Shown one piece after another: positions 9,114 through 17,954 of a DNA stretch of 64,000 bases. The stretch's first letter is position 1, and every line of letters begins with the position of its first letter. Made by a program: the position numbers and the translations under genes. Where the stretch lies: NCBI RefSeq assembly GCF_016412875.1, contig NZ_JAEKPD010000002.1, forward strand, positions 248,001-312,000, written 5' to 3'. This DNA comes from Palleronia pontilimi. GTDB lineage: Bacteria; Pseudomonadota; Alphaproteobacteria; Rhodobacterales; Rhodobacteraceae. The notes beneath the pieces were generated by a model, which saw only the letters and a program-made list of their open reading frames with translations, searched no databases and was not told where the DNA came from.

Positions 9114-10283
9114 TCACCCATCCGGGGTATCGCGGGTCACAAATTGCGCGCCGATATGCGACGCGCGGCGGATAAACTGGGTTCTGTTGGCGCAATTCGC
9201 CTTGGAGAGCAGAGACTTCACCTGCGTGTTGATCGTGTCGACCGAACGCTCGCGGATGTCGGCGATCTGCCGGTTGGTCAGCCCGTCGGCCATCAGGCCG
9301 ACCAGCGCGGCTTCGGACGCGGTCAGGCCCATCACCTTCTCGACCATGCCGACATCCAGGTCCCACGAGCGCGACGTATCGAGCCCGTAGACCATGTAGC
9401 CGTCGAGCCGCGCCTCGCCGAAGGCATTTTGCGAGCGCAGGGGCGCGACCTCGACCGCAACCGCACGGTCCGCGGCGGCCTGCGCGCCCAGGGCTTCCTT
9501 GCGGGGCCGCGCGCCGAACTTCCCGTGATTGCGGGCATCATTGGTCATCTGGGCAAACCAAGCGCGATCTTCGGGCGCGGTCGGCTCCAGCCGACCGTTC
9601 GGCGTGCGGCGAAACACCCGCAGGGCGTCGATCTGGCGACGGAATTCGTCGTTCATCGCCACGATCGCGCCATCGTGGCGGATCAGGCAGACGCCCAGCT
9701 TCAACCGATCCATCGCTTCTGCCAGATACCGGCCCTTCCGTTCCAGCTGGCGGACGGGCAGGGCGATCTCGGCCGCCTTGGCCATGTGCGGCAGGATCCG
9801 GGCCAGGATCTGCAGGTCGGCCGGGCCCAGCGGCCCGTGTCCGCGCGAAAACTGCACCGAGAAGCGGTCGCGCAGCGGCTGGTCCTTGCTCAGAAGCGCG
9901 CCCGCGCGATGCCAGATGCCTTGCTCGGCCATGGCGCGCGCGTTGGGCCGCGCCGCCAGCGCCTGCGGGCTCTCTGCCAGCACGCTGTCCGGGATGGCCT
10001 GGATGGCGTCGCCGGCCGCCGAGTGGCGCGCAAAGATCTTCTGGTCCTCGATCTCGAGCGACGAAAACGCGTTCAGGTATTGGGCGACAGCTTTGCGGTC
10101 GTAGTTCGACGACAGATGCGTCGCGTTCAGGTTCGGGGCACCGTCGGCATCGGTGTCGAGGTCGAACATGATGCAGCCGCTGGCTCCCACGGCTTCGGCC
10201 ACGCTGTCCAGGACGGCGGGCCACGTGTCGGGCTCGACGACGGTGTCGTAAATCCTTAGCAGCAGGTCTTGCTCGCGTCCCAT
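9114..10283 (-). CDS. LuxR/GerE-type transcriptional regulator
   Basis: The 389-residue protein ends in a GerE-type helix-turn-helix (about 325-385; LTASEAALVGLMADGLTNRQIA, then VDTINTQVKSLLSKANCANR). The long N-terminal part has no recognised autoinducer-binding motif; it reads as a PAS/GAF-like sensor (GASGCIMFDLD, LGVCLIRHDGAIVAMNDEF). The ATG at 10283 is preferred to an in-frame TTG at 10316 that lacks a ribosome site. It sits directly upstream of the di-heme cytochrome gene and is a candidate regulator of it, which is inference from position only. Confidence 0.85.
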   Translation of the reverse strand: MGREQDLLLRIYDTVVEPDTWPAVLDSVAEAVGASGCIMFDLDTDADGAPNLNATHLSSNYDRKAVAQYLNAFSSLEIEDQKIFARHSAAGDAIQAIPDSVLAESPQALAARPNARAMAEQGIWHRAGALLSKDQPLRDRFSVQFSRGHGPLGPADLQILARILPHMAKAAEIALPVRQLERKGRYLAEAMDRLKLGVCLIRHDGAIVAMNDEFRRQIDALRVFRRTPNGRLEPTAPEDRAWFAQMTNDARNHGKFGARPRKEALGAQAAADRAVAVEVAPLRSQNAFGEARLDGYMVYGLDTSRSWDLDVGMVEKVMGLTASEAALVGLMADGLTNRQIADIRERSVDTINTQVKSLLSKANCANRTQFIRRASHIGAQFVTRDTPDG

Positions 10284-10343
10284 GGGGAACCTTATCGCGA
10301 ATCGCTTTTCAGACAAGCGCGCGGGTCCGGTGGGACGCGTCGG

Positions 10344-11396
10344 TCAGTCGGCGGGTGGGCCCAGCGATCCGCGCAACATGACCTCGGTCCGAAGCTCGGT
10401 GCTGGCCGGATGGGTCCCGTTTTCCAGGATGTCGATGAGATCCCGCGCGCAGGCGCGTCCCATGTCGCGATGCGGGACGTGGACGGTGGTCAGAAGCGGG
10501 TCGAGCACGCGGGCGATCTCGATGTCGTCGAAGCCGGTGACCGACACGTCGCCGGGCACCCGCAGCCCCTTGGCGCGGGCCGCGGCGATGGCGCCGGCGG
10601 CCAGGATGTCGTTGCCGCAGATCACCGCCGTGGGCCGCGGCGTGTCGCCCATCAGCAGGTCCATCTGCGCGGCGCCGTTGTCGAAGGAATAGGGTGTTTC
10701 GACAACGCGCAGGGTGTCGGGGTCCAGCCCCGCCTCGGCCGCGGCGGCGCGCACCCCCGCCAGGCGCTCGCGGGCGCGGTCGTTCTGGGCGATCGGCGCG
10801 GTCAGCACGGCCACGCGCCGGTGACCCCGCGCGAAGACTTCGGACGCCAGCGCGCGCATCGCTTCGCGGTTGTCGAACCCCACCGACAGCGCCTTGGCGT
10901 CCGCGTCATAGGCCCAGGCGATGACATGGGGCACCGCGCGGGCTTCCAGCCATTCGGTGATGGCGGGCGCGCGGTCGAAGCCGATCAGCAGCAGCGCGTC
11001 GGCGCCGCGCGCGACAAGGGTGCGGATCTGGTCCGCCTCGCGCTCGGGCGAGTAGGACGAGCTGGCCACCAGCAGGGTGTAGCCGTGCAGCCCGAGCTCT
11101 TCCTGGAAGGCCTGCAGACCACGCGCGAAGATCGCGTTTTCCATGGTCGGCACGATGGCCCCGATGGTCCGCGTGCGCTTGGCCGCCAGCGCCCGCGCGC
11201 CGAAATTCGGCGAATAACCCAGCTCCGCGACGACCTTCAGCACGCGGGTCCGCGTGGCTTCGCCCACCTTGGCGGGCATGTTCAGGCAGCGCGACACCGT
11301 CGCGGTCGACACCCCGGCCGCGCGGGCGACGTCCTCGACGGTTGGGGCTGAGCGCTTCACCACCGCGGGGTCGGGCTGAAACTCGGGGTCGGCCAA
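10344..11396 (-). CDS. LacI-family repressor divergent from the sulfonate operon
   Basis: The 350-residue protein has the LacI helix-turn-helix and hinge (about residues 17-70; VEDVARAAGVSTATVSRCLN) and a periplasmic-binding-fold sensor domain (TIGAIVPTMENAIFARGLQAF onward). The start is probably the TTG at 11396, because AAAGGA lies at a proper distance and the HTH sits a few residues in. It is divergent from the TRAP/hps operon, and a perfect LacI-type palindrome lies between them at 11500-11513. Local regulation of the DHPS genes and autoregulation are therefore likely; the inducer is unknown. Confidence 0.9.
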   Translation of the reverse strand: MADPEFQPDPAVVKRSAPTVEDVARAAGVSTATVSRCLNMPAKVGEATRTRVLKVVAELGYSPNFGARALAAKRTRTIGAIVPTMENAIFARGLQAFQEELGLHGYTLLVASSSYSPEREADQIRTLVARGADALLLIGFDRAPAITEWLEARAVPHVIAWAYDADAKALSVGFDNREAMRALASEVFARGHRRVAVLTAPIAQNDRARERLAGVRAAAAEAGLDPDTLRVVETPYSFDNGAAQMDLLMGDTPRPTAVICGNDILAAGAIAAARAKGLRVPGDVSVTGFDDIEIARVLDPLLTTVHVPHRDMGRACARDLIDILENGTHPASTELRTEVMLRGSLGPPAD

Positions 11397-11465
11397 TTGT
11401 CAGAGTCCTTTAACAATGGAATTATCCTCATTTCCTTGGCAAAAATAGACGATTGCATATTAAAC

Positions 11466-11478
11466 TGACGCTGCGTCA
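11466..11478. promoter_or_regulatory. Second palindrome, TGACGC-T-GCGTCA
   Basis: A perfect 13-nt inverted repeat sits 21 bp upstream of the LacI-type operator in the lacI/TRAP divergent region, just upstream of the predicted -35 of the TRAP promoter. Its half-sites differ from LacI operators, so it may bind another regulator. This is a sequence observation only. Confidence 0.4.
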
Positions 11479-11486
11479 AAATTTTC

Positions 11487-11515
11487 TTGCCGAAATTAAT
11501 GTAAGCGCTTACAGT
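11487..11515 (+). promoter_or_regulatory. Predicted promoter of the TRAP/hps operon
   Basis: TTGCCG (11487-11492) and TACAGT (11510-11515) are spaced 17 bp apart, an acceptable sigma-70-type pair, 37 bp upstream of the first gene. The LacI-type operator covers the spacer and the -10 element, which would allow repression by occlusion. Confidence 0.45.
11500..11513. promoter_or_regulatory. LacI-family operator TGTAAGCGCTTACA
   Basis: This perfect 14-bp palindrome with the central CG typical of LacI-family operators lies between the divergent LacI-type gene and the TRAP operon. The central CG and GTAAGCGCTTAC core match the LacI family style. The neighbouring regulator is the obvious candidate to bind it. 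Confidence 0.75.
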
Positions 11516-11552
11516 TTTCGGTGACAAGTCGGTTAAGGGGGGAGCCTGAACC

Positions 11553-11780
11553 GTGTTCCTATATATCGCCGCCGCGCTGTTCGGGGCATTCGTCGTGAAT
11601 GTCGTCCTGGGAGCCTACGCCCAAGCCAATTTCGTTGGGGACGTGGGCGAGATGGTGATCTTGTTCGCCGCATCCATTTCCTTCACCGCCGCGATCCTGC
11701 GCCGCGAGGCTGATCGCAAGGCGCGTGGCAAGGATCCAAAGGATCCCGATGAGGATCTGCACATAACCAAAACGTTCTAG
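11553..11780 (+). CDS. Small two-helix membrane protein heading the TRAP operon
   Basis: This 75-residue protein starts at a GTG after AAGGGGGGAG. It has two predicted membrane helices (about residues 2-22 and 32-50) and a charged tail (READRKARGKDPKDPDEDL). I do not recognise a named family. It is the first gene of the operon, 12 nt before the solute-binding protein gene, so it may assist the transporter; that role is inferred from position only. Confidence 0.75.
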   Translation: MFLYIAAALFGAFVVNVVLGAYAQANFVGDVGEMVILFAASISFTAAILRREADRKARGKDPKDPDEDLHITKTF

Positions 11781-11792
11781 GGAGGAACATAC

Positions 11793-12938
11793 ATGTCTGA
11801 CACACGCGAACTCGCGTCGGCCGAGCGCCGCAATTTCCTGAAGCTCGTCGGGGGCGGCAGCTTCACCGCCGCCATGGTCGCCGGCGGCGCGGGACTGCTG
11901 TGGTCCGAAAAGGCCGCCGCGCAGACCGCCCAGGAAGAGCAGCAACGCCAGAAGGACGCCGAGTTCCAGATGACGCTGGCCACGGCCTATGTCCTGGGCG
12001 CGTCGCGCAGCTACCCGATCATGCAGCTCGACCTGAAGGAAAACATCCAGAACGCCACCAACGGCCGCGTCTACGTGAAGCTGGCACCGGGTGGACAGCT
12101 GGGTGCGGGCGGTGCTCTGGCGCAGGCGGTGCAGGGCGGCACGATCCAGTGCGCGCAGCATTCCCTGTCGAATTTCGCGCCCTATGCCAGTGCCGTGGAC
12201 CTGATCAACCTGCCGTATTTCTGTGGTTCGAACCAGCGCTTCACCAACCTGGTGAATTCCGACGCGTGGAAGTCGGAAGTCCATCCCAAGATCGAAAGCT
12301 CGGGCTTCAAGGCGCTGTTCTACGTCGTCATCGACCCGCGCGTCGTTGCCGTGCGCAAGGGCGGCTCCGGACCCGTCCTGTCGCCCTCGGATCTGAGCGG
12401 CGTGAAGTTCCGCGTTCCCGGCTCGCAGATGCTGCAGCAATATTACCGCATGGTCGGTGCGAACCCGACGCCCGTGGCCTGGGGTGAAACCCCGTCGGCC
12501 ATCAAGCAGGGTGTCGCGGACGCGCTGGATCCGTCGGTGGGCGCGCTCTACGTGTTCGGCTTCGCCGATATCCTGAGCCACGTCACCTTCACCCAGGCCG
12601 TGCCGGACAGCCAGGTCTATTCGGTGAACCTGGAATGGTTCGAGTCGCTGCCCGAAGACGTGCAAGGCCAGATCGAATTCGCGGGCGAAATGACCGCGCA
12701 CCAGAACCTGGCCAAGGTGCCGTCGGCGCGGGCCTATGCCATGTCCGAGCTCGCCAAGGCGGGCGTCGAGTTCCACACGCTCACCGACGACCAGCTGGCC
12801 GTATGGAAAGAGACCGGCGGCTACCAACTGCCCGACTGGGACAACTTCAAGACGGAACTTGCGGGTTCCATGGAAACCTTCGCCAAGCTCGAAGAAGCTG
12901 CCGGCACCATGGGCCGCTATTACGTGCACGACGCTTAA
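11793..12938 (+). CDS. TRAP transporter substrate-binding protein (DctP family)
   Basis: The 381-residue periplasmic binding protein begins with a twin-arginine signal (RRNFLKLVGGG, Arg 12-13, cleavage near AAAQTA), so it is probably exported folded. The body has DctP-family runs (LKENIQNATNGRVYVKLAPG, VKFRVPGSQMLQQYYRMVG, LPEDVQGQI). The ATG at 11793 follows AGGGAGGAA. In an operon with DHPS-catabolic enzymes it likely captures 2,3-dihydroxypropane-1-sulfonate (HpsK/L/M-type system). Substrate is inferred from context. Confidence 0.88.
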   Translation: MSDTRELASAERRNFLKLVGGGSFTAAMVAGGAGLLWSEKAAAQTAQEEQQRQKDAEFQMTLATAYVLGASRSYPIMQLDLKENIQNATNGRVYVKLAPGGQLGAGGALAQAVQGGTIQCAQHSLSNFAPYASAVDLINLPYFCGSNQRFTNLVNSDAWKSEVHPKIESSGFKALFYVVIDPRVVAVRKGGSGPVLSPSDLSGVKFRVPGSQMLQQYYRMVGANPTPVAWGETPSAIKQGVADALDPSVGALYVFGFADILSHVTFTQAVPDSQVYSVNLEWFESLPEDVQGQIEFAGEMTAHQNLAKVPSARAYAMSELAKAGVEFHTLTDDQLAVWKETGGYQLPDWDNFKTELAGSMETFAKLEEAAGTMGRYYVHDA

Positions 12939-12946
12939 GCGCGTCG

Positions 12947-12970
12947 GGACCGGCGCCCATGCGCCGGTCC
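12947..12970 (+). terminator. Intercistronic hairpin after the binding-protein gene
   Basis: A perfect 10-bp stem (GGACCGGCGC with its complement) around a CCAT loop sits 8 nt after the dctP stop, with no T-tract. Such hairpins commonly protect the upstream binding-protein message or attenuate transcription, giving more binding protein than permease. Confidence 0.6.
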
Positions 12971-13045
12971 GCTTATTCAAACGGACAAATGTAATCAGCA
13001 CCGATCGGCTGGGGCATGACGCTTGCCAGCCCAAGGGAGGCGTGC

Positions 13046-13558
13046 ATGAAATTCCTGAATGCCCTGAACAAGAACGGAGAACGATGGGCGCTGCTCGTGT
13101 TCTACGTCATGCTCGTGACGACGATGTTCATCGAAGTCCTGCGGCGGGAACTCTTTTCCTACTCGTCGATCTGGGGCGAGGAAATCGTTCGGTATTCCTT
13201 CATTTACCTGGCCTGGATCGGCGCGGCGGCAGCGGTCAAAGAGCGCGGTCACATCCGCATCGACGTCATCATGGAATATGTCGGGCCGCGGCCGAAGGCG
13301 ATCCTGTACATCTTCGGCGACCTCATCATGTTCGTGGTGTCGATCATCGCGTTCTACTGGTCGCTCGAGTCCGTCTTGGTGTCCGCGAAATTCGGGTCGG
13401 TGACCCATGGACTTCGCATCAGCCAGGTCTGGTTCCTGTCGGCAGTTCCCATCGGCTTCGCCCTGGTTCTGCTGCGACTGGTCCAATCGTTCCTTCGTGA
13501 CATCCAAGATCTTCGAGCCGGGCGACCGGTCTTCGAAGGCGACAAGCTGTTTGATTGA
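13046..13558 (+). CDS. TRAP transporter small permease (DctQ family)
   Basis: The 170-residue protein has four predicted membrane helices (about 15-35, 50-68, 90-115, 130-152) and DctQ-type runs (IWGEEIVRYSFIYLAWIGAA, ERGHIRIDV). The ATG at 13046 follows AAGGGAGG; an upstream in-frame start lacks a site. It lies between the binding protein and large permease genes, as usual for TRAP systems. Confidence 0.88.
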   Translation: MKFLNALNKNGERWALLVFYVMLVTTMFIEVLRRELFSYSSIWGEEIVRYSFIYLAWIGAAAAVKERGHIRIDVIMEYVGPRPKAILYIFGDLIMFVVSIIAFYWSLESVLVSAKFGSVTHGLRISQVWFLSAVPIGFALVLLRLVQSFLRDIQDLRAGRPVFEGDKLFD

Positions 13559-13569
13559 GGATCTGAAAA

Positions 13570-14898
13570 ATGCTTTGGAATCAGCTTAATCAAACCATCG
13601 AGCTCGGCTGGGACTTCTACGGACCGGTGCTCATCTTCGTGGCGCTCGTAGCCCTGGCGGTGCCGGTCTGGGCGGCCATCGGGGCGTCGGCCATCCTGCT
13701 TCTCATGTGGTCCGGGGCGCTGCCACTCAGCCTGGTGGGCGAAAGCCTGTTCCACGGGATCGACCACTTCGCGCTGACGGCCGTGCCGCTCTTCATCCTG
13801 ACCGGAGACGTTCTGGTGCGCACCGGCCTGAGCCGCAAGTTCCTGGACGTGGCCGAGGCGCTGACCCAGTTCGCCAAGGGCGGGTTCGGATCGGCCACCG
13901 TTCTGGTCTGCGGCATGTTCGCCGCGATCTCGGGCTCGGACGCCGCGGGCGCGGCGGCGGTGGGTCGCATGACCATCGGCCGCCTGGTCGAAGCGGGCTA
14001 TCCGCGCCCCTATGCCTGTGCGCTGGTCGCCGCGGGTGCCTGTACCGGCATCCTGATCCCGCCCTCGATCGCCTACATCATCATCGGCCTGGTGCTGGGG
14101 ATCTCGGCCTCGACCCTGTTCCTGGCGGCTGTCATTCCCGGCCTCGCGATCCTGGTGTCGATCCTGATCACCAACATCGTCATGAACCGGCTTTATGGCT
14201 GGGAAGGTGGCGGCAACATGCCCATGGGCGAGTATTTCTCGAACCTGGGCAGCGCGCTGAAATCCGGCTGGTACGCCTTCATCGTGCCCGGCATTATCTT
14301 CTACGGCATCTTCTCGGGTCGGCTGACGCCCACCGAGGCGGGCGCCACCGCCGTGGTCGTCACCATCATCATGGGCTTCATCCTGCGCACCCTCAGCTTC
14401 GCGGATTTCCCGGCGATGCTGGTCAGCTCGGCCAAGGTCAACGGTGTCATCCTGCCGATCATCGCCTTCTCGTTGCCGCTGGCGCAGGCGCTGGCGATCA
14501 TGGGCGTGCCGCAGGGCTTCGTGGCGGCCGCCACCGGCGTCAGCGACGAGCCCTGGGTCCTGATCCTGATGATGGTCGGCATCCTGATCGCGGCGGGCTG
14601 CGTCATGGAGACGACGCCCAACATCGTGATCCTGGCGCCGATCCTGAAGCCGCTGGCCGACAATATCGGCATGAACGAAATCCAGTTCTGCATCATGATG
14701 ATCACGGCGCTGGGCGTGGGCTTCATCACCCCGCCGCTGGGCCTGAACCTGTTCGTGGTGGCGGGGATCACCGGCGAATCGATCCTGAAGATCGCCTACC
14801 GCGCCATTCCGTTCGTGTTCTTCATGCTGATCGTCACGCTGATGATCGCTTACTTCCCGTCGATCTCGACCACATTCCTTCCCGAAATCTATAAATAG
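13570..14898 (+). CDS. TRAP transporter large permease (DctM family)
   Basis: The 442-residue protein with about 12 membrane helices matches the DctM sodium-coupled permease family. Family runs include SVGESLF-like LSLVGESLFHGIDHFALTAV, GSATVLVCGMFAAISGSDAAG, GACTGILIPPSIAYIIIGLV and FITPPLGLNLFVVAGI. It completes the transporter that would import the sulfonate substrate across the inner membrane using ion gradients. It is 11 nt downstream of dctQ and 12 nt upstream of hpsN. Confidence 0.92.
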   Translation: MLWNQLNQTIELGWDFYGPVLIFVALVALAVPVWAAIGASAILLLMWSGALPLSLVGESLFHGIDHFALTAVPLFILTGDVLVRTGLSRKFLDVAEALTQFAKGGFGSATVLVCGMFAAISGSDAAGAAAVGRMTIGRLVEAGYPRPYACALVAAGACTGILIPPSIAYIIIGLVLGISASTLFLAAVIPGLAILVSILITNIVMNRLYGWEGGGNMPMGEYFSNLGSALKSGWYAFIVPGIIFYGIFSGRLTPTEAGATAVVVTIIMGFILRTLSFADFPAMLVSSAKVNGVILPIIAFSLPLAQALAIMGVPQGFVAAATGVSDEPWVLILMMVGILIAAGCVMETTPNIVILAPILKPLADNIGMNEIQFCIMMITALGVGFITPPLGLNLFVVAGITGESILKIAYRAIPFVFFMLIVTLMIAYFPSISTTFLPEIYK

Positions 14899-14910
14899 GA
14901 GACGGCCCCG

Positions 14911-16218
14911 ATGGCACTCGAATACCTCAAGAAAGCGACCCTGACCGCCCAGAGCGATGCTGGCGAAACCCAGGCCATCGTCCGGGGCATCCTGAACGAC
15001 ATCGAGGCGGGCGGCGACCAGTCGGCACTGGAATACGCCAAGAAGTTCGACAAGTACGAAGGCAACGTGCTGCTGACCCAGGATGAAATCGACGCCGCCA
15101 TCGACCAGGTGCCCGAGAAGCTGAAGAAGGACATCCAGTTCAGCCACGCCAACGTGAAGAAATTCGCCGAGGCCCAGAAGGCCACGGTCGCAAATTTCGA
15201 GGTCGAGATCCTGCCGGGCCTGACCGCGGGGCAAAAGGCGATCCCGGTGCAGGCGGCGGGCTGCTACGTGCCCGGCGGGCGCTACAGCCACATCGCGTCC
15301 GCGATCATGACCGTGACCACCGCCAAGGTGGCGGGCTGCAAGCACATCGTGGCCTGCTCGCCGCCGCGTCCCGGCGTGGGCGTGGCCCCTGCGATCATCT
15401 ACGCCGCCCATGTCTGCGGCGCCGACAGGATCCTGGCCATGGGCGGCGTGCAGGGCGTGGCGGCGATGACCTTCGGGCTCTTCGGTCTGCCCAAGGCCAA
15501 CATCCTGGTGGGCCCGGGCAACCAGTTCGTGGCCGAAGCCAAGCGCATCCTGTTCGGCCGCGTGGGCATCGACATGTTCGCGGGCCCCACCGACAGCCTT
15601 GTGCTGGCCGACAAGACCGCCGATCCCGAAGTGGTCGCCGTCGACCTGGTGGGCCAGGCCGAGCATGGCTACAACTCGCCCGTCTGGCTGGTCACCGACG
15701 ACCGCGGCATCGCCGAGACGGTGATGAACCGCGTCCCCGAGCTGATCGAGGAGCTGCCCGAGCTGAACCGCGACAACGCCCGCGCCGCCTGGCGCGACTA
15801 CGCCGAGGTGATCCTGTGCGCCGACCGCGACGAAATGGCGGCGACATCCGACGCCTACGCGCCCGAGCACCTGACCGTGCAGGCGCAGGACCTGGACTGG
15901 TGGCTGAACCGGCTGGAATGCTACGGCTCGCTGTTCCTGGGTGAAGAAACCACCGTGGCCTTCGGCGACAAGGCGTCGGGAACCAACCACGTGCTGCCGA
16001 CCTCGGGTGCCGCGAACTACACGGGCGGGCTGTCGGTCCACAAGTACATGAAGATCGTGACCTGGCAGCGGTCCACCAAGGAAGGTGCCAAGCCCGTGGC
16101 CGAAGCCACCGCCCGGATTTCCCGTCTGGAAGGGATGGAAGGCCACGCCCGCACCGCCGACATCCGACTGAAGAAATACTTCCCCGACGAGACCTTCGAT
16201 CTGACCGCCGATGCCTGA
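14911..16218 (+). CDS. hpsN: Sulfopropanediol 3-dehydrogenase (HpsN), histidinol dehydrogenase homologue
   Basis: The 435-residue protein belongs to the zinc-dependent histidinol dehydrogenase family (AAGCYVPGGRYSHIASAIMT, LVGPGNQFVAEAKRI, DMFAGPTDSLVLAD, GQAEHGYNSPVWLVT). Two contexts argue for HpsN rather than HisD: it follows a TRAP transporter and it precedes suyAB. HpsN oxidises (R)-DHPS in two NAD+-dependent steps to (R)-sulfolactate. Its stop overlaps the SDR gene by 8 nt. Confidence 0.88.
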   Translation: MALEYLKKATLTAQSDAGETQAIVRGILNDIEAGGDQSALEYAKKFDKYEGNVLLTQDEIDAAIDQVPEKLKKDIQFSHANVKKFAEAQKATVANFEVEILPGLTAGQKAIPVQAAGCYVPGGRYSHIASAIMTVTTAKVAGCKHIVACSPPRPGVGVAPAIIYAAHVCGADRILAMGGVQGVAAMTFGLFGLPKANILVGPGNQFVAEAKRILFGRVGIDMFAGPTDSLVLADKTADPEVVAVDLVGQAEHGYNSPVWLVTDDRGIAETVMNRVPELIEELPELNRDNARAAWRDYAEVILCADRDEMAATSDAYAPEHLTVQAQDLDWWLNRLECYGSLFLGEETTVAFGDKASGTNHVLPTSGAANYTGGLSVHKYMKIVTWQRSTKEGAKPVAEATARISRLEGMEGHARTADIRLKKYFPDETFDLTADA

Positions 16219-16981
16219 TGGCGGATCCCTTCCGGGTCTGTTCGACCTGACGGGCCGGGTGGCCTGCGTGACCGGGGCCTCGTCGGGGCTTGGTCGGCGC
16301 GCGGCCACCGTGCTGGCCCGGGCGGGCGCGCAGGTGGTGGGCGTCGCCCGCCGCGCCGACGCGCTGGAGGCCTGGGCGGCCGAGGCGGGCGGGCAAACCG
16401 CGTCGGTCGCGGCCGACCTGTCGGACCGGGGCGCCATCACCGACCTTGCCGCCGAAGTGGCACAGCCCTTCGGGGCGCCAGACATCGTCGTGCACGCGGC
16501 GGGGATCAACACCCGCGAGCCTGCCGATGACGTGACGCGCGAGGGCTGGGACAAGACGCTCTGGCTGAACCTGTCGGCGCCTTTCTTCCTGTCCCAGGCG
16601 CTGGTCCCCGCCATGGCCGCGAAGGGCTGGGGCAGGGTGGTCAATTTCGCATCGCTCCAGTCGCACCGGGCCTTTCCGGGCGGCATCGCCTATGGCGCCT
16701 CGAAGGGCGGCGTGGCGCAACTGACCCGCGCCATGGCCGAGGCGTGGTCGTCCAAGGGAATCAACGCCAACGCCATCGGTCCGGGGTTCTTCCGGACCGA
16801 GCTGACGCAGGCCGTCTTCGCCGACCCCGAGCGGGCCGCGCGCAATGCCGCGCAGACCTGCATCGGACGCAACGGCGAGCCCGAGGATATCGACGGCCCG
16901 GTCCTGTTCCTGGCCTCGAAAGCGTCCGATTATGTCACCGGCCAGATCCTGATGGTCGACGGAGGATTCACCGCGAAATGA
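16211..16981 (+). CDS. SDR-family dehydrogenase of the DHPS operon (HpsO-like)
   Basis: The 256-residue short-chain dehydrogenase has the nucleotide motif TGASSGLG near residue 18. It also has the NAG-equivalent HAAG, a catalytic YxxxK (YGASK) with an upstream Ser, and C-terminal GQILMVDGGF. In characterised DHPS operons, two dehydrogenases act at C2 and interconvert the DHPS enantiomers so that HpsN can use both; this gene and the next are likely that pair. It overlaps hpsN upstream and the Zn-dehydrogenase downstream (ATGA). Exact substrate is inferred. Confidence 0.8.
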   Translation: MPDGGSLPGLFDLTGRVACVTGASSGLGRRAATVLARAGAQVVGVARRADALEAWAAEAGGQTASVAADLSDRGAITDLAAEVAQPFGAPDIVVHAAGINTREPADDVTREGWDKTLWLNLSAPFFLSQALVPAMAAKGWGRVVNFASLQSHRAFPGGIAYGASKGGVAQLTRAMAEAWSSKGINANAIGPGFFRTELTQAVFADPERAARNAAQTCIGRNGEPEDIDGPVLFLASKASDYVTGQILMVDGGFTAK

Positions 16982-17940
16982 AAGCCTTGGTTTACACTGG
17001 GCCCGAGCATCTCGAAATGCGCGACGTGGCCGATCCCGCCCCGGGCGCGGGCGAGATCCGCGTGCGGGTGCGCAGCTCGGGGATTTGCGGGTCGGACATG
17101 CATGCCTTCCTGGGCCACGACGATCGGCGGCCCGCCCCCCTGACGCTGGGCCACGAGGTCGCGGGCACCACCGATGCGGGCATGCGGGTGACGGTCAATC
17201 CGCTCAACGCGTGCGGGCAATGCCCGGCCTGCCTTGCGGGCCGCGACAACCTGTGCCCGAAGCGCCAGATCATCTCGATGCCGCCGCGCGAGGGCGGGTT
17301 CGCCGAGTACATCACGCTGCCGCCGGTCAACGCCATCGCGATCCCCGACGCCATGCACACCGACCAGGCCGCCCTGGCAGAACCCATCGCCTGCGGCTGG
17401 CACGCGGTGCGGCTGGCGCTGGCGGCGGGCGGCACCGGCCCTGCGCTCGTCATCGGGGGTGGGGCCATCGGCGTCGGTGCGGCGCTGTCGCTGGTGGCCC
17501 AAGGCGTGTCCGATGTCGCCATCGTCGAGCCGTCGCAGGCGCGCCGCGACTACCTGGACGCGCGCGGCTTCGCGATGCGCGCGCCCGACACGCTGCGCGC
17601 GGGCGACCAGTTCGGCGTGGTTATCGACGCCGTGGGCATCGCGCCCACCCGCGCGCAGGCGTCGGCCCACGCGCGTCCCGGCGGCATCATCGCCCATATC
17701 GGGCTGGGATCCAGCGAAGGCGGACTGGATATCCGGCGCATGACCCTGCAGGAAATCACCTTCATCGGCACCTACACCTATACCGCGCCGGACTTCCGCG
17801 CGACGGTCGCGGCCATGGCGGACGGGCGGTTGGGGCCGCTCGACTGGACCGAGACGCGGCCCCTGACCGAAGGCGCGCGCGCCTTCGCCGATATCCGGGC
17901 AGGCAAAGTCGCCGCGCCGAAAATCATTCTGAAACCCTAA
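16978..17940 (+). CDS. Zinc-dependent alcohol dehydrogenase of the DHPS operon (HpsP-like)
   Basis: The 320-residue medium-chain dehydrogenase has the catalytic zinc motif GHEVAG with upstream CGSD. A structural-zinc cysteine cluster (CGQCPACLAGRDNLC, about 79-93) and a nucleotide-binding GGGAIGVGAA follow. The start ATG overlaps the SDR stop, fixing the N-terminus MKALVYTGPEHLEM. It probably works with the SDR as the second C2 dehydrogenase of DHPS enantiomers. A sugar-alcohol dehydrogenase would look alike, so the substrate rests on the operon. Confidence 0.8.
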   Translation: MKALVYTGPEHLEMRDVADPAPGAGEIRVRVRSSGICGSDMHAFLGHDDRRPAPLTLGHEVAGTTDAGMRVTVNPLNACGQCPACLAGRDNLCPKRQIISMPPREGGFAEYITLPPVNAIAIPDAMHTDQAALAEPIACGWHAVRLALAAGGTGPALVIGGGAIGVGAALSLVAQGVSDVAIVEPSQARRDYLDARGFAMRAPDTLRAGDQFGVVIDAVGIAPTRAQASAHARPGGIIAHIGLGSSEGGLDIRRMTLQEITFIGTYTYTAPDFRATVAAMADGRLGPLDWTETRPLTEGARAFADIRAGKVAAPKIILKP

Positions 17941-17954
17941 AAAAGGAGAGACAA

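Noticed and set aside
13354-16686. 1110-codon antisense frame across the hps operon
   Set aside because: High-GC shadow of three clearly real genes; repeats of H, D, R and Q with no recognisable domain.
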